Below are positions 26,224 to 33,686 of a stretch of 35,786 bases of DNA, piece after piece. The position numbers and the translations under genes are program-made. Where the stretch lies: the NCBI GenBank assembly GCA_001897605.1, contig MKTL01000019.1, positions 1-35,786 on the forward strand, in the 5' to 3' direction. The notes under the pieces were generated by a model that saw only the letters and a program-made list of their open reading frames with translations, was not told the DNA's origin and made no database searches. This DNA is from Clostridiales bacterium 38-18 (GTDB lineage Bacteria; Bacillota; Clostridia; Peptostreptococcales; Acidaminobacteraceae). Position 1 is the first letter of the stretch; each line of letters begins with the position of its first letter.

Positions 26224-27807
26224 ATGTCAGAAAAACGTGAAAATTGGGGAAGTAAGTTAGGCTTAGTCCTCGCGATGGCAGGTAATGCCGTTGGTTTGGG
26301 TAACTTCTGGAGATATCCTTACCAAGCCGCAAAAAATGGGGGCGGCGCATTCATGCTTCCTTATTTTGGTGCACTCATCTTAATGGGTCTTCCACTCATG
26401 TTAGTTGAATGGAGCTTAGGTAGAATGGGTGGTAAGTACGGTCATGGAACTTTAGGACCAATGGTATATTTACAAGCACGTGAAGGCGTTAAACCAAAAA
26501 CTGCAATTTTGATAGGTTCTTTTGCAGGTGGTTTAGCACTCGCAGTTACTTTACTTGTAAACTCATATTACAATCATATTATTGGTTGGACAATGGGTTA
26601 TACTGTTCTATCCTTGACAGGATCTTACATGAACGTTGAAAGTACAGGCCAATTCTTTGTAGATTACATTCAAAATCCTGGATTGGTATTTGGCTTCTGG
26701 CTGGTGGCACTAACCGTACTGTTGTTTACAGCTATGGGCGGTATCCAAAAAGGCGTTGAGCGTATGGCGAAGTTGTTAATGCCAACAATCTACGTATTCG
26801 GTATTATTCTTATTATTAGAACACTCACATTAGGTTCACCAAATCCAGCTCATCCTGACTGGACACCGATTGCAGGTCTTAACTTCATTTGGTCTCCTAG
26901 ATGGTCTGATTTGAACTGGCAAGCAACTATGGCTGCTTGTGGTCAGATTTTCTTCACATTGTCAATTGGTATGGGTATTATCTGTAACTATGCATCATAT
27001 TTGAAACCAGACGATGATATCGTTCTTTCTGGATTTACAACAGTAGCTCTTAATGAGTTAGCTGAGGTAGTTTTAGGCGGTACGATTGCAATTCCGATTG
27101 CTTATGCGTTCTTAGGTCCAGATGGTGTTGGCGCAAGTATCGGTTTATCTTTCATCGCTCTTCCAAGCTTATTTAGAGAAATGGGCTTTGGTCAAGTGAT
27201 CGGTGCTATGTGGTTCTTATTGCTTGCTTTTGCAGGGTTAACTTCAGCGGTTGCGATGTATAACTACCTAGTTGCATTAATTATGGAAAATACAAATGCA
27301 ATTAGAAAGAAAGCTTCTATCATGGTATTCATCGGTTATATTATCGTTGGTTTACCAGTTGCATTAGAACCAATTTTAACAAAAACTGCTGATTTAATGT
27401 ACTTCACAGAAGTAGATAACTGGGTTGGCAACTTCTTCTTATTCATATTGGGTATGACAGAAATTATCGTTACTGGTTGGTTATTCAGAGAAAAAGGATT
27501 ACCAGAAATCAACCGTGGTGGTTACTGGAAAGTTCCAGGATGGTTCTATAAATTGTTCATTCAAGGAATTACACCAGTTGCTATGTTAATCGTTCTCGTT
27601 ATGTACATTAAAGATACTGCTGCACAAGGCTATTACAAAATGGTACCAGATTTTGTTGCTGGTAATGATGTCTTAATTCCTTGGGTAATCGCAGGACGTA
27701 TTGTTGTATTTGGTGTTGTTGCTATCGGTTGCGTAATCACTTACTTGTCAATCAAGCGTTCATACAAAGAAGAGCTTGAAAAGAATCAAGTAATTGTGAG
27801 ATTATAA
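26224..27807 (+). CDS. Sodium-dependent transporter, NSS/SNF family (MetP-like)
   Basis: The 527-residue protein is a neurotransmitter:sodium symporter homologue with about 11-12 hydrophobic segments. The first carries the sodium- and substrate-binding break NAVGLGNFWRYPYQAAKNGG. Such bacterial proteins import amino acids with sodium. The 32-residue gene directly downstream fits the small subunit of methionine/alanine importers (MetPS type), so a neutral amino acid is the likely substrate, though this is inference. I chose ATG 26224 because AAAGGGGG at 26209-26216 precedes it, over TTG 26206. Codon use is as biased as in the ribosomal genes, suggesting strong expression. Confidence 0.92.
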   Translation: MSEKRENWGSKLGLVLAMAGNAVGLGNFWRYPYQAAKNGGGAFMLPYFGALILMGLPLMLVEWSLGRMGGKYGHGTLGPMVYLQAREGVKPKTAILIGSFAGGLALAVTLLVNSYYNHIIGWTMGYTVLSLTGSYMNVESTGQFFVDYIQNPGLVFGFWLVALTVLLFTAMGGIQKGVERMAKLLMPTIYVFGIILIIRTLTLGSPNPAHPDWTPIAGLNFIWSPRWSDLNWQATMAACGQIFFTLSIGMGIICNYASYLKPDDDIVLSGFTTVALNELAEVVLGGTIAIPIAYAFLGPDGVGASIGLSFIALPSLFREMGFGQVIGAMWFLLLAFAGLTSAVAMYNYLVALIMENTNAIRKKASIMVFIGYIIVGLPVALEPILTKTADLMYFTEVDNWVGNFFLFILGMTEIIVTGWLFREKGLPEINRGGYWKVPGWFYKLFIQGITPVAMLIVLVMYIKDTAAQGYYKMVPDFVAGNDVLIPWVIAGRIVVFGVVAIGCVITYLSIKRSYKEELEKNQVIVRL

Positions 27808-27819
27808 GGAGGTAATCAT

Positions 27820-27918
27820 ATGTCTGCAGGTGCATTAACATTTATGGTGTTGGCATGGGGTATTATCCTTACCGCAGTAGCGGTTACTTTAACTCAATTA
27901 GTTAAACATAGCAAATAA
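27820..27918 (+). CDS. MetS-family small subunit of NSS transporter
   Basis: A 32-residue protein, nearly all one membrane helix: TFMVLAWGIILTAVAVTL followed by a basic end LVKHSK. ATG 27820 follows AAGGAGG, 12 bases after the transporter stop. Size, topology and place match the MetS small subunits that are needed for, or enhance, MetP-type methionine/alanine uptake. It is easily missed by ORF length cut-offs. Confidence 0.85.
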   Translation: MSAGALTFMVLAWGIILTAVAVTLTQLVKHSK

Positions 27919-27925
27919 TACTTGT

Positions 27926-27955
27926 AAGCCCCCACTTGTGGTGGGGGCTTATTTT
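27926..27955 (+). terminator. GC-rich intrinsic terminator after metS-like gene
   Basis: AAGCCCCCAC at 27926-27935 pairs perfectly with GTGGGGGCTT at 27941-27950 around TTGTG, followed by ATTTT. The T run ends directly at the GGAGGT of the next gene, so that gene must be served by read-through or have its start tied to this structure. Confidence 0.85.
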
Positions 27956-27965
27956 GGAGGTTCTC

Positions 27966-28640
27966 ATGGGTAAGGCGTTGACGGATGTGTTTACACAGCT
28001 CCAGGGAAGTTTAAGTAAATACTATTCAGAGAAGAAATTGGAAAAGTATGAAACTCAAGTTGTAAAATTAAATGCAAAATATCAAGTTCTAACAATTGAA
28101 GAAAGACATGAGCCAACTTATGATAGCTTGTGTAAACGTGGTGTTGAATTGTTAAAGCCTGGTAATTTAAAAGATGAAAACAAGCTCAAGTACTTTTTAA
28201 GGTATTGTGATGCCGCGTTATATGATTTTAGAGATGATATGAAACCGCTGACAATGATTATGAGATCGTTTATGATGACAACGATGTTCTTCTATCTGTT
28301 GACACCGCAATACTTTGGTTATATATTGCCATTAATAATGGTCGTTCCTGTATTTATTGGACTTAGGGGTATGAAAAAAAGAAGCCTAAACGCTTTAATT
28401 ACAGGATGTACGATTGTGCCATTGGCTTTAATGGTAGGCGTGGTTCATTTTAAAAGTATTTTTATAGCTTTAAATACAGGGTACGATGCCTATGTTGCAG
28501 AATTAGCAGGAACATATAATTTTTCACTTGCATTTACAAGTGGCTTATTAACGACTATGAATATACTTGCTGCAGTGATGTTGATTGCAGGAGTGGCTAC
28601 TGCATATTTGGGTCTTCGACACAATAAAATGTTTTTATAG
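27966..28640 (+). CDS. Multipass membrane protein of unknown function
   Basis: I do not recognise this 224-residue protein. Residues 1-95 are soluble, charged and probably helical; residues about 98-224 hold around four hydrophobic segments (starting MIMRSFMMTTMFFYLL, then FGYILPLIMVVPVFIGLRG, ALITGCTIVPLALMVGVV, and a last one before a short basic tail). ATG 27966 follows GGAGGT at 27956-27961, directly after the terminator of the transporter operon. An in-frame TTG upstream would start inside the terminator and is rejected. Context suggests a link to the transporter genes, but no function can be given. Confidence 0.75.
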   Translation: MGKALTDVFTQLQGSLSKYYSEKKLEKYETQVVKLNAKYQVLTIEERHEPTYDSLCKRGVELLKPGNLKDENKLKYFLRYCDAALYDFRDDMKPLTMIMRSFMMTTMFFYLLTPQYFGYILPLIMVVPVFIGLRGMKKRSLNALITGCTIVPLALMVGVVHFKSIFIALNTGYDAYVAELAGTYNFSLAFTSGLLTTMNILAAVMLIAGVATAYLGLRHNKMFL

Positions 28641-28664
28641 AGATATTTATGAGGAATTATGATA

Positions 28665-28690
28665 AAGAGCTCAGCATATGCTGAGCTCTT
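28665..28690. terminator. Bidirectional terminator between convergent genes
   Basis: A perfect 26-base palindrome (each arm 13 bases, AAGAGCTCAGCAT on the left) sits between the unknown membrane protein gene and pyrI, which converge here. AAATTTT follows on the plus side and TTAT-rich sequence on the minus side, so it can serve both strands. Confidence 0.8.
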
Positions 28691-28732
28691 AAATTTTGAT
28701 GGTATCGATTTGCTTTATGAAAAGATTTGAGT

Positions 28733-29161
28733 CTATAATTTATAAATGGTTATTTCTTCACAGAAGGAGCATTCATATTCCAATTTGCCATTTGCTTTAA
28801 TCAAGGTAAATTCAGGAATTGCATAATCATCAGAGTGTGTTATACATCTTGGGTTATGACATTTCATTCCGCCTTTGATGGTTGTTGGTATCGTTGCTCT
28901 TGTTTTAGAGGATAATTTCCCATCTTTAATAACGTTAACCGTTATCTTTGGATCAATTAACCCAAGGAGATCTAAATCGACTTCATAGACGTTCTCAACT
29001 TTGATGATGTCTTTAGAGCCTAATAATTGACTTTTAACATTCATTAATAGAACCACAGGCGTTTCGGTCGATGCAAATAGCAAGTTGAAGATTTTTATAC
29101 CTTTACCTGAACCGATGTGATCAATTACAATACCGTTATCTATACCTTTAACCTCTAGCAT
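28733..29161 (-). CDS. pyrI: Aspartate carbamoyltransferase regulatory subunit
   Basis: PyrI binds nucleotide effectors and pairs with PyrB trimers in allosteric aspartate transcarbamoylase. The 142-residue protein has an N-terminal nucleotide-binding domain (VKGIDNGIVIDHIGSGKG) and a C-terminal zinc domain with Cys101, Cys106, Cys131 and Cys134 (CHNPRC and CSFC). It starts with ATG at 29159-29161 and overlaps pyrB by 14 bases, implying coupling. It is the last gene on this minus-strand transcript. Bacillus subtilis lacks pyrI, while many Clostridia have it. Confidence 0.96.
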   Translation of the reverse strand: MLEVKGIDNGIVIDHIGSGKGIKIFNLLFASTETPVVLLMNVKSQLLGSKDIIKVENVYEVDLDLLGLIDPKITVNVIKDGKLSSKTRATIPTTIKGGMKCHNPRCITHSDDYAIPEFTLIKANGKLEYECSFCEEITIYKL

Positions 29162-30077
29162 AAGGACCCACCTCCAATAACTTAGTGATTAATGCCATTC
29201 TAATGTAGACACCCATTTCAGATTGCTCAAAATAAACAGCTCTAGAGTCATCATCAACATCGTAAGCAATTTCATTGACTCTTGGGAGTGGGTGCATGAT
29301 GATCATGTCAGGTTTTGCCTCTTTAAGTTTATCGCGATTTAACATAAAAGAATCTTTAAGCTTAAGATAATCAGCTTCGTTGAAAAATCTTTCCTTTTGA
29401 ATACGCGTCATATATAGAATGTCGATTTTATCGATAACTTCTTCTAAATAAAGCACTTCTGTCAGTTCTACGCCGTATTTTTCAACTAATTGTCTTTTAA
29501 GTGATTCAGGTAATTTGAGTTCTTCAGGAGAAACAAGGATAAATTCCTTGGTTCCAAATCTTGCAAGAGTACGAATTAATGAATGTACGGTTCTACCGTA
29601 TTTTAAGTCACCACAGAATGCAACGCTGTGTTTGCCTATCTCACCTTTAAATCTTTTTATCGTAATTAAGTCAGTAAGGGTCTGTGTTGGATGCTGATGA
29701 CCGCCATCGCCACCGTTAATAACAGGAATACTCGAATATTGCGATGCGAGTTTCGGTGCTCCTTCTTTAGGATGACGCATTACGATAATATCTGAATAGT
29801 AGCCCATGACTCTAATCGTGTCTGCTAAACTTTCACCTTTCTTAGTTGAACTGGTTTCAGCATCAGCAAAACCAATTACATTTCCGCCAAGGCGCATCAT
29901 AGCACTATCAAAGCTGAATTTAGTTCTTGTACTGGGTTCGAAGAAAAGAGATGCGAGAATTTTACCTTTACATACCTCTGAATAATTAGATGGATTATTA
30001 AATATATCCATACCCGTAGCCACAAGATGCTCGATTTCTTCAAGCGTTAAATCTTCTGGTTCAATTAAATGTCTCAT
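29148..30077 (-). CDS. pyrB: Aspartate carbamoyltransferase catalytic subunit
   Basis: PyrB condenses carbamoyl phosphate and aspartate, the committed step of pyrimidine synthesis. Carbamoyl phosphate ligands are in FEPSTRTKFSF (Ser49-Thr50-Arg51-Thr52) and GGHQHPTQTLTDL (His129 to Gln132). MHPLPRVNEI near residue 262 is the aspartate-domain signature. The 309-residue length is typical. ATG at 30075-30077 follows AAGGAGG on the minus strand. Transcription is preceded by a PyrR-type attenuator, and pyrC starts divergently on the other side. Confidence 0.98.
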   Translation of the reverse strand: MRHLIEPEDLTLEEIEHLVATGMDIFNNPSNYSEVCKGKILASLFFEPSTRTKFSFDSAMMRLGGNVIGFADAETSSTKKGESLADTIRVMGYYSDIIVMRHPKEGAPKLASQYSSIPVINGGDGGHQHPTQTLTDLITIKRFKGEIGKHSVAFCGDLKYGRTVHSLIRTLARFGTKEFILVSPEELKLPESLKRQLVEKYGVELTEVLYLEEVIDKIDILYMTRIQKERFFNEADYLKLKDSFMLNRDKLKEAKPDMIIMHPLPRVNEIAYDVDDDSRAVYFEQSEMGVYIRMALITKLLEVGPYARG

Positions 30078-30119
30078 TTGTTCCTCCTTTTGATTTCACT
30101 GAATCTGATTAAAGTGTGG

Positions 30120-30153
30120 AAAAAAAAATACCTTTACTAGGCGCAAAGGTATT
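30120..30153 (-). terminator. Attenuator terminator of pyrBI
   Basis: On the minus strand AATACCTTT pairs with AAAGGTATT around GCGCCTAGT (30127-30153), followed by nine Ts (30128-30120). It lies about 40 bases upstream of the pyrB ATG. The 5' arm can pair instead with AAGGTAT at 30187-30181, at the 3' edge of the PyrR site, forming an antiterminator. Confidence 0.88.
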
Positions 30154-30183
30154 GTAAACACACAAAAGTATGCAATATATATA

Positions 30184-30213
30184 CCTTCTCAACCTCTCGG
30201 ATCAAGTTAAAGG
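30184..30213 (-). promoter_or_regulatory. PyrR-binding anti-antiterminator of pyrBI
   Basis: On the minus strand the element runs from CCTTTAA at 30213 to AAGG at 30184. CCTT/AAGG form the lower stem, and the upper stem (starting CTTGATC) carries the loop core CGAGAG, followed by GTTGAG. This matches the PyrR site layout: CCUUUAA, then a CNGNGAGG loop segment, then AAGG. With UMP bound, PyrR should stabilise it and allow the downstream terminator to form. Confidence 0.82.
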
Positions 30214-30230
30214 ATATTCTTGTTGGAATC

Positions 30231-30260
30231 ATCATACCATATAAAAAAAGAACTGGTCAA
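30231..30260 (-). promoter_or_regulatory. Promoter of pyrBI
   Basis: On the minus strand TTGACC (30260-30255) is 18 bases from TATGAT (30236-30231). The inferred start near 30224 lies just upstream of the PyrR-binding element, as expected for an attenuated leader. Confidence 0.65.
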
Positions 30261-30364
30261 TATCAAATTTTATGAGAGATTTTTAATAGAGAAGCTATCG
30301 ACTGGAAATGGTGCTGTATAAGATAAATAATAATGAATTGTAACACTTATCTGAATTTAGACTA

Positions 30365-30394
30365 TTGACTCATAGGAGGCTACTGTGATAGAGT
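30365..30394 (+). promoter_or_regulatory. Candidate promoter of pyrCFKD
   Basis: TTGACT at 30365-30370 is 18 bases from TAGAGT at 30389-30394. The inferred start near 30401 would be just before the PyrR element at 30407. The -10 match is modest. A competing reading of the same bases is a small leader ORF (30385-30414), which would need an upstream start. Confidence 0.45.
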
Positions 30395-30414
30395 TAATAA
30401 AATTAAACCTTTAA
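30385..30414 (+). CDS. Possible 9-codon leader peptide overlapping the pyrC PyrR site
   Basis: AGGAGG at 30374-30379 is five bases from GTG 30385, which opens a nine-codon frame (MIELIKLNL) ending at TAA 30412-30414. The stop lies inside the 5' part of the PyrR-binding element. If transcribed, ribosomes here would block that hairpin. A promoter reading of the same region argues against it, so confidence is low. Confidence 0.25.
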   Translation: MIELIKLNL

Positions 30415-30438
30415 ACAGGTACGAGAGACCTGCAAGGT
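30407..30438 (+). promoter_or_regulatory. PyrR-binding anti-antiterminator of pyrCFKD
   Basis: ACCTT at 30407-30411 pairs with AAGGT at 30434-30438; the upper stem CAGGT (30416-30420) pairs with ACCTG (30428-30432) around the loop ACGAGAG. The TTAAA bulge and GAGAG loop are PyrR-site features. It shares the CGAGAG core with the pyrBI element. The 3' arm ACCTGC-AAG (30428-30436) can instead pair with CTTGGCAGGT at 30467-30476, forming the antiterminator. Confidence 0.85.
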
Positions 30439-30462
30439 GAATGGACTTTTTACGCGATAAAT

Positions 30463-30495
30463 TCGTCTTGGCAGGTGCTAAGACGATTTTTTTTT
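30463..30495 (+). terminator. Attenuator terminator of pyrCFKD
   Basis: TCGTCTT at 30463-30469 pairs with AAGACGA at 30480-30486, with an inner GCA/TGC extension, followed by nine Ts at 30487-30495. It lies about 70 bases upstream of the pyrC ATG, so it must be attenuating rather than terminating an upstream gene. Confidence 0.9.
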
Positions 30496-30566
30496 GTGCA
30501 AATATTGAGATAGAGACTGAATTGTGTCGCCAAACAGCAATTTTAATTAGAAACGATGGAGGTGTT

Positions 30567-31811
30567 ATGGAAATCGTCATTAAAAATGGAAGAGTGATTG
30601 ACCCTAAAACTGGTAGAGATGAGATTATGGATCTGTTAATTGTCGATGATAAGATTGCATGTATACAGGCACAAATAAGCACGGATCAACGTGAAGTGAT
30701 TGATGCTAATGGTATGATTGTGTCACCTGGATTTATTGATCTACATGTTCACCTAAGAGAACCGGGCTTTGAGTTTAAAGAAACCATATATACAGGATCG
30801 AGAGCCTGTGCAAAAGGCGGATATACCTCTGTATTCTGCATGCCAAATACAAAACCAGCTTTAGATACGAAAGAAACCCTACAAGCTTTAAAAGAGAGAA
30901 TCCAAAAGGATAGCGTAATTGGTATATACCCTGTGGGAGCAATAACGCAAGGTATAAAAGGAGAAGTCCTAACGGACCATTCAGAATTATACTTAAGTGG
31001 TGTAAAAGCGTTGTCTGATGATGGTAGAACGACAATGAATCCTGATCATATGCGCAAAGCCTTTGAGGCTTCAAAAAAGTTGAATATACCTGTAATGACA
31101 CATTCAGAAGATCATGATTTAACGGAACGGTTAAAAGGCGAAATTTATCCCCCAAAAGCAGAATATGAAATTGTTTATAGAGACATCAATCTTTGCGCTG
31201 AAGTTGGTGGCAAACTACATGTTTCACATGTTAGTACAAAGGAAGCTGCAAACGCAATTAATGAGGCAAGAACAAATCATGTCAAAGTAACATGTGAAGT
31301 TGCGCCGCATCATTTTGCATTAAGTGACAAAAATGTAGATATGACTTCAACTTTATCAAAAGTAAATCCACCAATTCGATCCGAAGAAGATCGAAAAGCG
31401 ATGATAGCTGCAATTAAATTAGGATGGGTAGATGCGATAGCAACTGATCACGCGCCACACGAAGCTTCAAGTAAGGAAACAAATTATGAAAATGCAAGCT
31501 TCGGTATTAGTGGAATTGAAACGGCATTTGGCGTTTCTTACCAAACACTTGTGATAGATGAAAATATTCCTTTGATAAAAGTATTAAGCTTATTAACCTA
31601 CCAACCAGCACAAATAGGAGGGTTGGAAAATGAAGGCGTAATCGAAGCCGGTTACTACGCCAACTTAGTCATTCTGGATTTGGAATCAAAATGGCAAGTA
31701 ATCTCCAATCAGTTCATCTCAAAGGGTAAAAATACACCCTTTGAAGGCATGCAGCTTCAAGGAGAAGTTGTGAGAACGATCTACCGCGGTAAAACGGTTT
31801 ATGAAAGATAA
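30567..31811 (+). CDS. pyrC: Dihydroorotase, type I
   Basis: PyrC closes carbamoyl aspartate to dihydroorotate. The metal site starts with His60 and His62 in DLHVHLREPG, and Asp294 in DHAPHE is the catalytic-base position. The 414-residue length fits type I bacterial enzymes. I chose ATG 30567, which follows GATGGAGG; the frame stays open upstream to 30441, but that extension would be translated through the attenuator and is not conserved-looking. It is the first gene of the plus-strand pyr operon, 155 bases ahead of pyrF. Confidence 0.97.
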   Translation: MEIVIKNGRVIDPKTGRDEIMDLLIVDDKIACIQAQISTDQREVIDANGMIVSPGFIDLHVHLREPGFEFKETIYTGSRACAKGGYTSVFCMPNTKPALDTKETLQALKERIQKDSVIGIYPVGAITQGIKGEVLTDHSELYLSGVKALSDDGRTTMNPDHMRKAFEASKKLNIPVMTHSEDHDLTERLKGEIYPPKAEYEIVYRDINLCAEVGGKLHVSHVSTKEAANAINEARTNHVKVTCEVAPHHFALSDKNVDMTSTLSKVNPPIRSEEDRKAMIAAIKLGWVDAIATDHAPHEASSKETNYENASFGISGIETAFGVSYQTLVIDENIPLIKVLSLLTYQPAQIGGLENEGVIEAGYYANLVILDLESKWQVISNQFISKGKNTPFEGMQLQGEVVRTIYRGKTVYER

Positions 31812-31966
31812 AGCTTTGATTTATAAGTCTTGAGTTCACTTCCTTAAGTGGCGCTTCATAATAAGATTCACATGTAAATTAAATATAAAATAAAGGGTTC
31901 AAGATAAGTTGTCTAGAAAAAATCAGTTCATACATGTATTTCATTAAAAAGAGTATAGGAGGCAAT

Positions 31967-32902
31967 ATGTCATTAGCAAATCGTTTAAAAAACCGTATTA
32001 TTGAATTAAAAAGCCCAATCGTAGTTGGTCTAGACCCCAATCTTGAGAAATTTCCAAAAGCTTTTGTAGAAAATTTTATTCAAGATGGAACATTAACGGA
32101 AAAATCAGTAGGAGATTGTATCCTTTCATTTAACAAGCATATTATTGATGTAATTAAAGATCTTGTACCTGCAGTAAAGCCTCAAATTGCTTTTTACGAG
32201 CAATATGGTATTGATGGACTAAAAGCATACAAAGCAACCTGTGATTATGCAAGTGAAAATGGGCTTATCGTAATAGGCGATGTAAAAAGAGGTGACATTG
32301 GTTCTACTTCTAGAGCGTACTCGAATGCCTATTTGGGGCAAACAACGTACAGCGAAGATCAGAAATCAGCCTTTTATTCAGATTACGTAACCGTTAATCC
32401 ATACCTAGGAGAAGATTGTTTGAATGAATTCCTAAGCGATATAAAAACCTATGATAAAGGGATGTTTGTCTTAGTTAAGACATCCAATCCTTCATCAGCG
32501 CAATTACAAGATTTGGTTTGCATCGATGGGAAAACCATATATGAGAAAACGGCAGAGATGGTCAATGAAATTTCTGCTAAAATAGTAGATTCGAATACGT
32601 ATTCACCAATTGGTGCAGTTGTAGGTGCAACCTATCCAAGCGAGATGAAACTGTTACGTGAAAAGATGCCGAACATTTACTTTTTGGTACCTGGATATGG
32701 TGCACAAGGCGGTGGTGCAAAGGATGTTGTAGATGCCTTCAATAAGGATGGCCTAGGTGCAATCGTGAATTCTTCAAGAGGCATTCTCTATGCCTATGAA
32801 AAATCAACATTGACTTTTGATCAAGCGGCACGAGAAGCGACGATAGAAATGAGAGAATCAATCAACTCAGCTTTAGAGGCAGAGGGAAAAAAATACTGGT
32901 AG
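31967..32902 (+). CDS. pyrF: Orotidine 5'-phosphate decarboxylase, type 2
   Basis: PyrF decarboxylates OMP to UMP, the last step of the pathway. The catalytic segment DVKRGDIGSTS at residues 105-115 (Lys107) and the length of 311 residues mark the longer type 2 subfamily rather than the 230-residue Bacillus form. I chose ATG 31967, after AGGAGG at 31957-31962, over an in-frame ATG at 31934 that has no binding site. pyrK follows after ten bases. Confidence 0.96.
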   Translation: MSLANRLKNRIIELKSPIVVGLDPNLEKFPKAFVENFIQDGTLTEKSVGDCILSFNKHIIDVIKDLVPAVKPQIAFYEQYGIDGLKAYKATCDYASENGLIVIGDVKRGDIGSTSRAYSNAYLGQTTYSEDQKSAFYSDYVTVNPYLGEDCLNEFLSDIKTYDKGMFVLVKTSNPSSAQLQDLVCIDGKTIYEKTAEMVNEISAKIVDSNTYSPIGAVVGATYPSEMKLLREKMPNIYFLVPGYGAQGGGAKDVVDAFNKDGLGAIVNSSRGILYAYEKSTLTFDQAAREATIEMRESINSALEAEGKKYW

Positions 32903-32912
32903 GGAGAAGCAA

Positions 32913-33686
32913 ATGGCATTTAATGGAACTGTAAAAATTCTTAACACAGAGCAACATGATCATGAAAATTTCAGTTTATCAGTTGCTATACCTGAAACGG
33001 TAAAGCCGGGGCAATTCTTCAACTTTCTAGCGACAGATTCTGGAATGCCATTGTTACGTCGACCGATTTCTGTAAGTGGCATCGAGGATAATGTCATCAC
33101 ATTTACCATTAAAGTTGTTGGAAAAGGCACTCAATATCTTGCAAATTTAAAGTCAGGAGATGAAGTCGCGTTAACTGGACCTTTAGGTAATGGCTTTGAT
33201 TTAACAACAACTAAAAAACGTACATTGTTAATCGGTGGTGGCATCGGCGTTGCACCAATTAAGGGATTAGGTGAAGCACTTAGATCAATGGATATTATAG
33301 TAGATTCAGTGATTGGCTTTAGAGAAAATCCAATTTTAGAGGCAGCTTTTTTAAAGTTTTCAACACAACTGACGGTGGTATCTGAGAAAAACGATACCTA
33401 TAAAAAAGGCTATGTAACACAATACCTTGAACAGATCTTAGATGAAAATGAATATGACGAAATCTATGCCTGTGGACCTAAAGTGATGCTAAGAGCAGTA
33501 ACCGATATGCTTAATAGCAGGGGAAAACGTGCTCAGCTTCTAATGGAAGAGAAGATGGCATGTGGCATAGGTGCTTGTTTGGTATGCACTTGCAAACTGA
33601 AAGACGGTGAATTTGGTTCCAAAATGGTTAGAATGTGTAAAGAAGGGCCGATGTTTTACTCAGATGAGGTGATTTTCGATGAATAA
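32913..33686 (+). CDS. pyrK: Dihydroorotate dehydrogenase B electron transfer subunit
   Basis: PyrK carries FAD and a 2Fe-2S cluster and passes electrons from PyrD to NAD. The 257-residue frame has the FAD-binding segment LLRRPISVSGI, the NAD-side motif IGGGIGVAPIKGLGEAL, and the cluster cysteines in CGIGACLVCTC plus the later MVRMCKEG. ATG 32913 follows AGGGAG. It overlaps pyrD by eight bases, matching the 1:1 heterotetramer. Confidence 0.97.
   Translation: MAFNGTVKILNTEQHDHENFSLSVAIPETVKPGQFFNFLATDSGMPLLRRPISVSGIEDNVITFTIKVVGKGTQYLANLKSGDEVALTGPLGNGFDLTTTKKRTLLIGGGIGVAPIKGLGEALRSMDIIVDSVIGFRENPILEAAFLKFSTQLTVVSEKNDTYKKGYVTQYLEQILDENEYDEIYACGPKVMLRAVTDMLNSRGKRAQLLMEEKMACGIGACLVCTCKLKDGEFGSKMVRMCKEGPMFYSDEVIFDE

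Noticed and set aside
28665-28690. Perfect palindrome as a transposon end or operator
   Set aside because: It lies between two convergent genes and is flanked by A/T runs, so a bidirectional terminator is the simpler reading.
30140-30235. 31-codon ORF through the pyrBI leader on the minus strand
   Set aside because: Its ATG lies within the promoter -10 element, upstream of the expected transcript start, and it has no ribosome binding site.
30441-30566. N-terminal extension of pyrC through the leader
   Set aside because: It runs across the attenuator terminator and lacks a start site; the family start MEIVIKNGRVIDP is at 30567 behind GGAGG.
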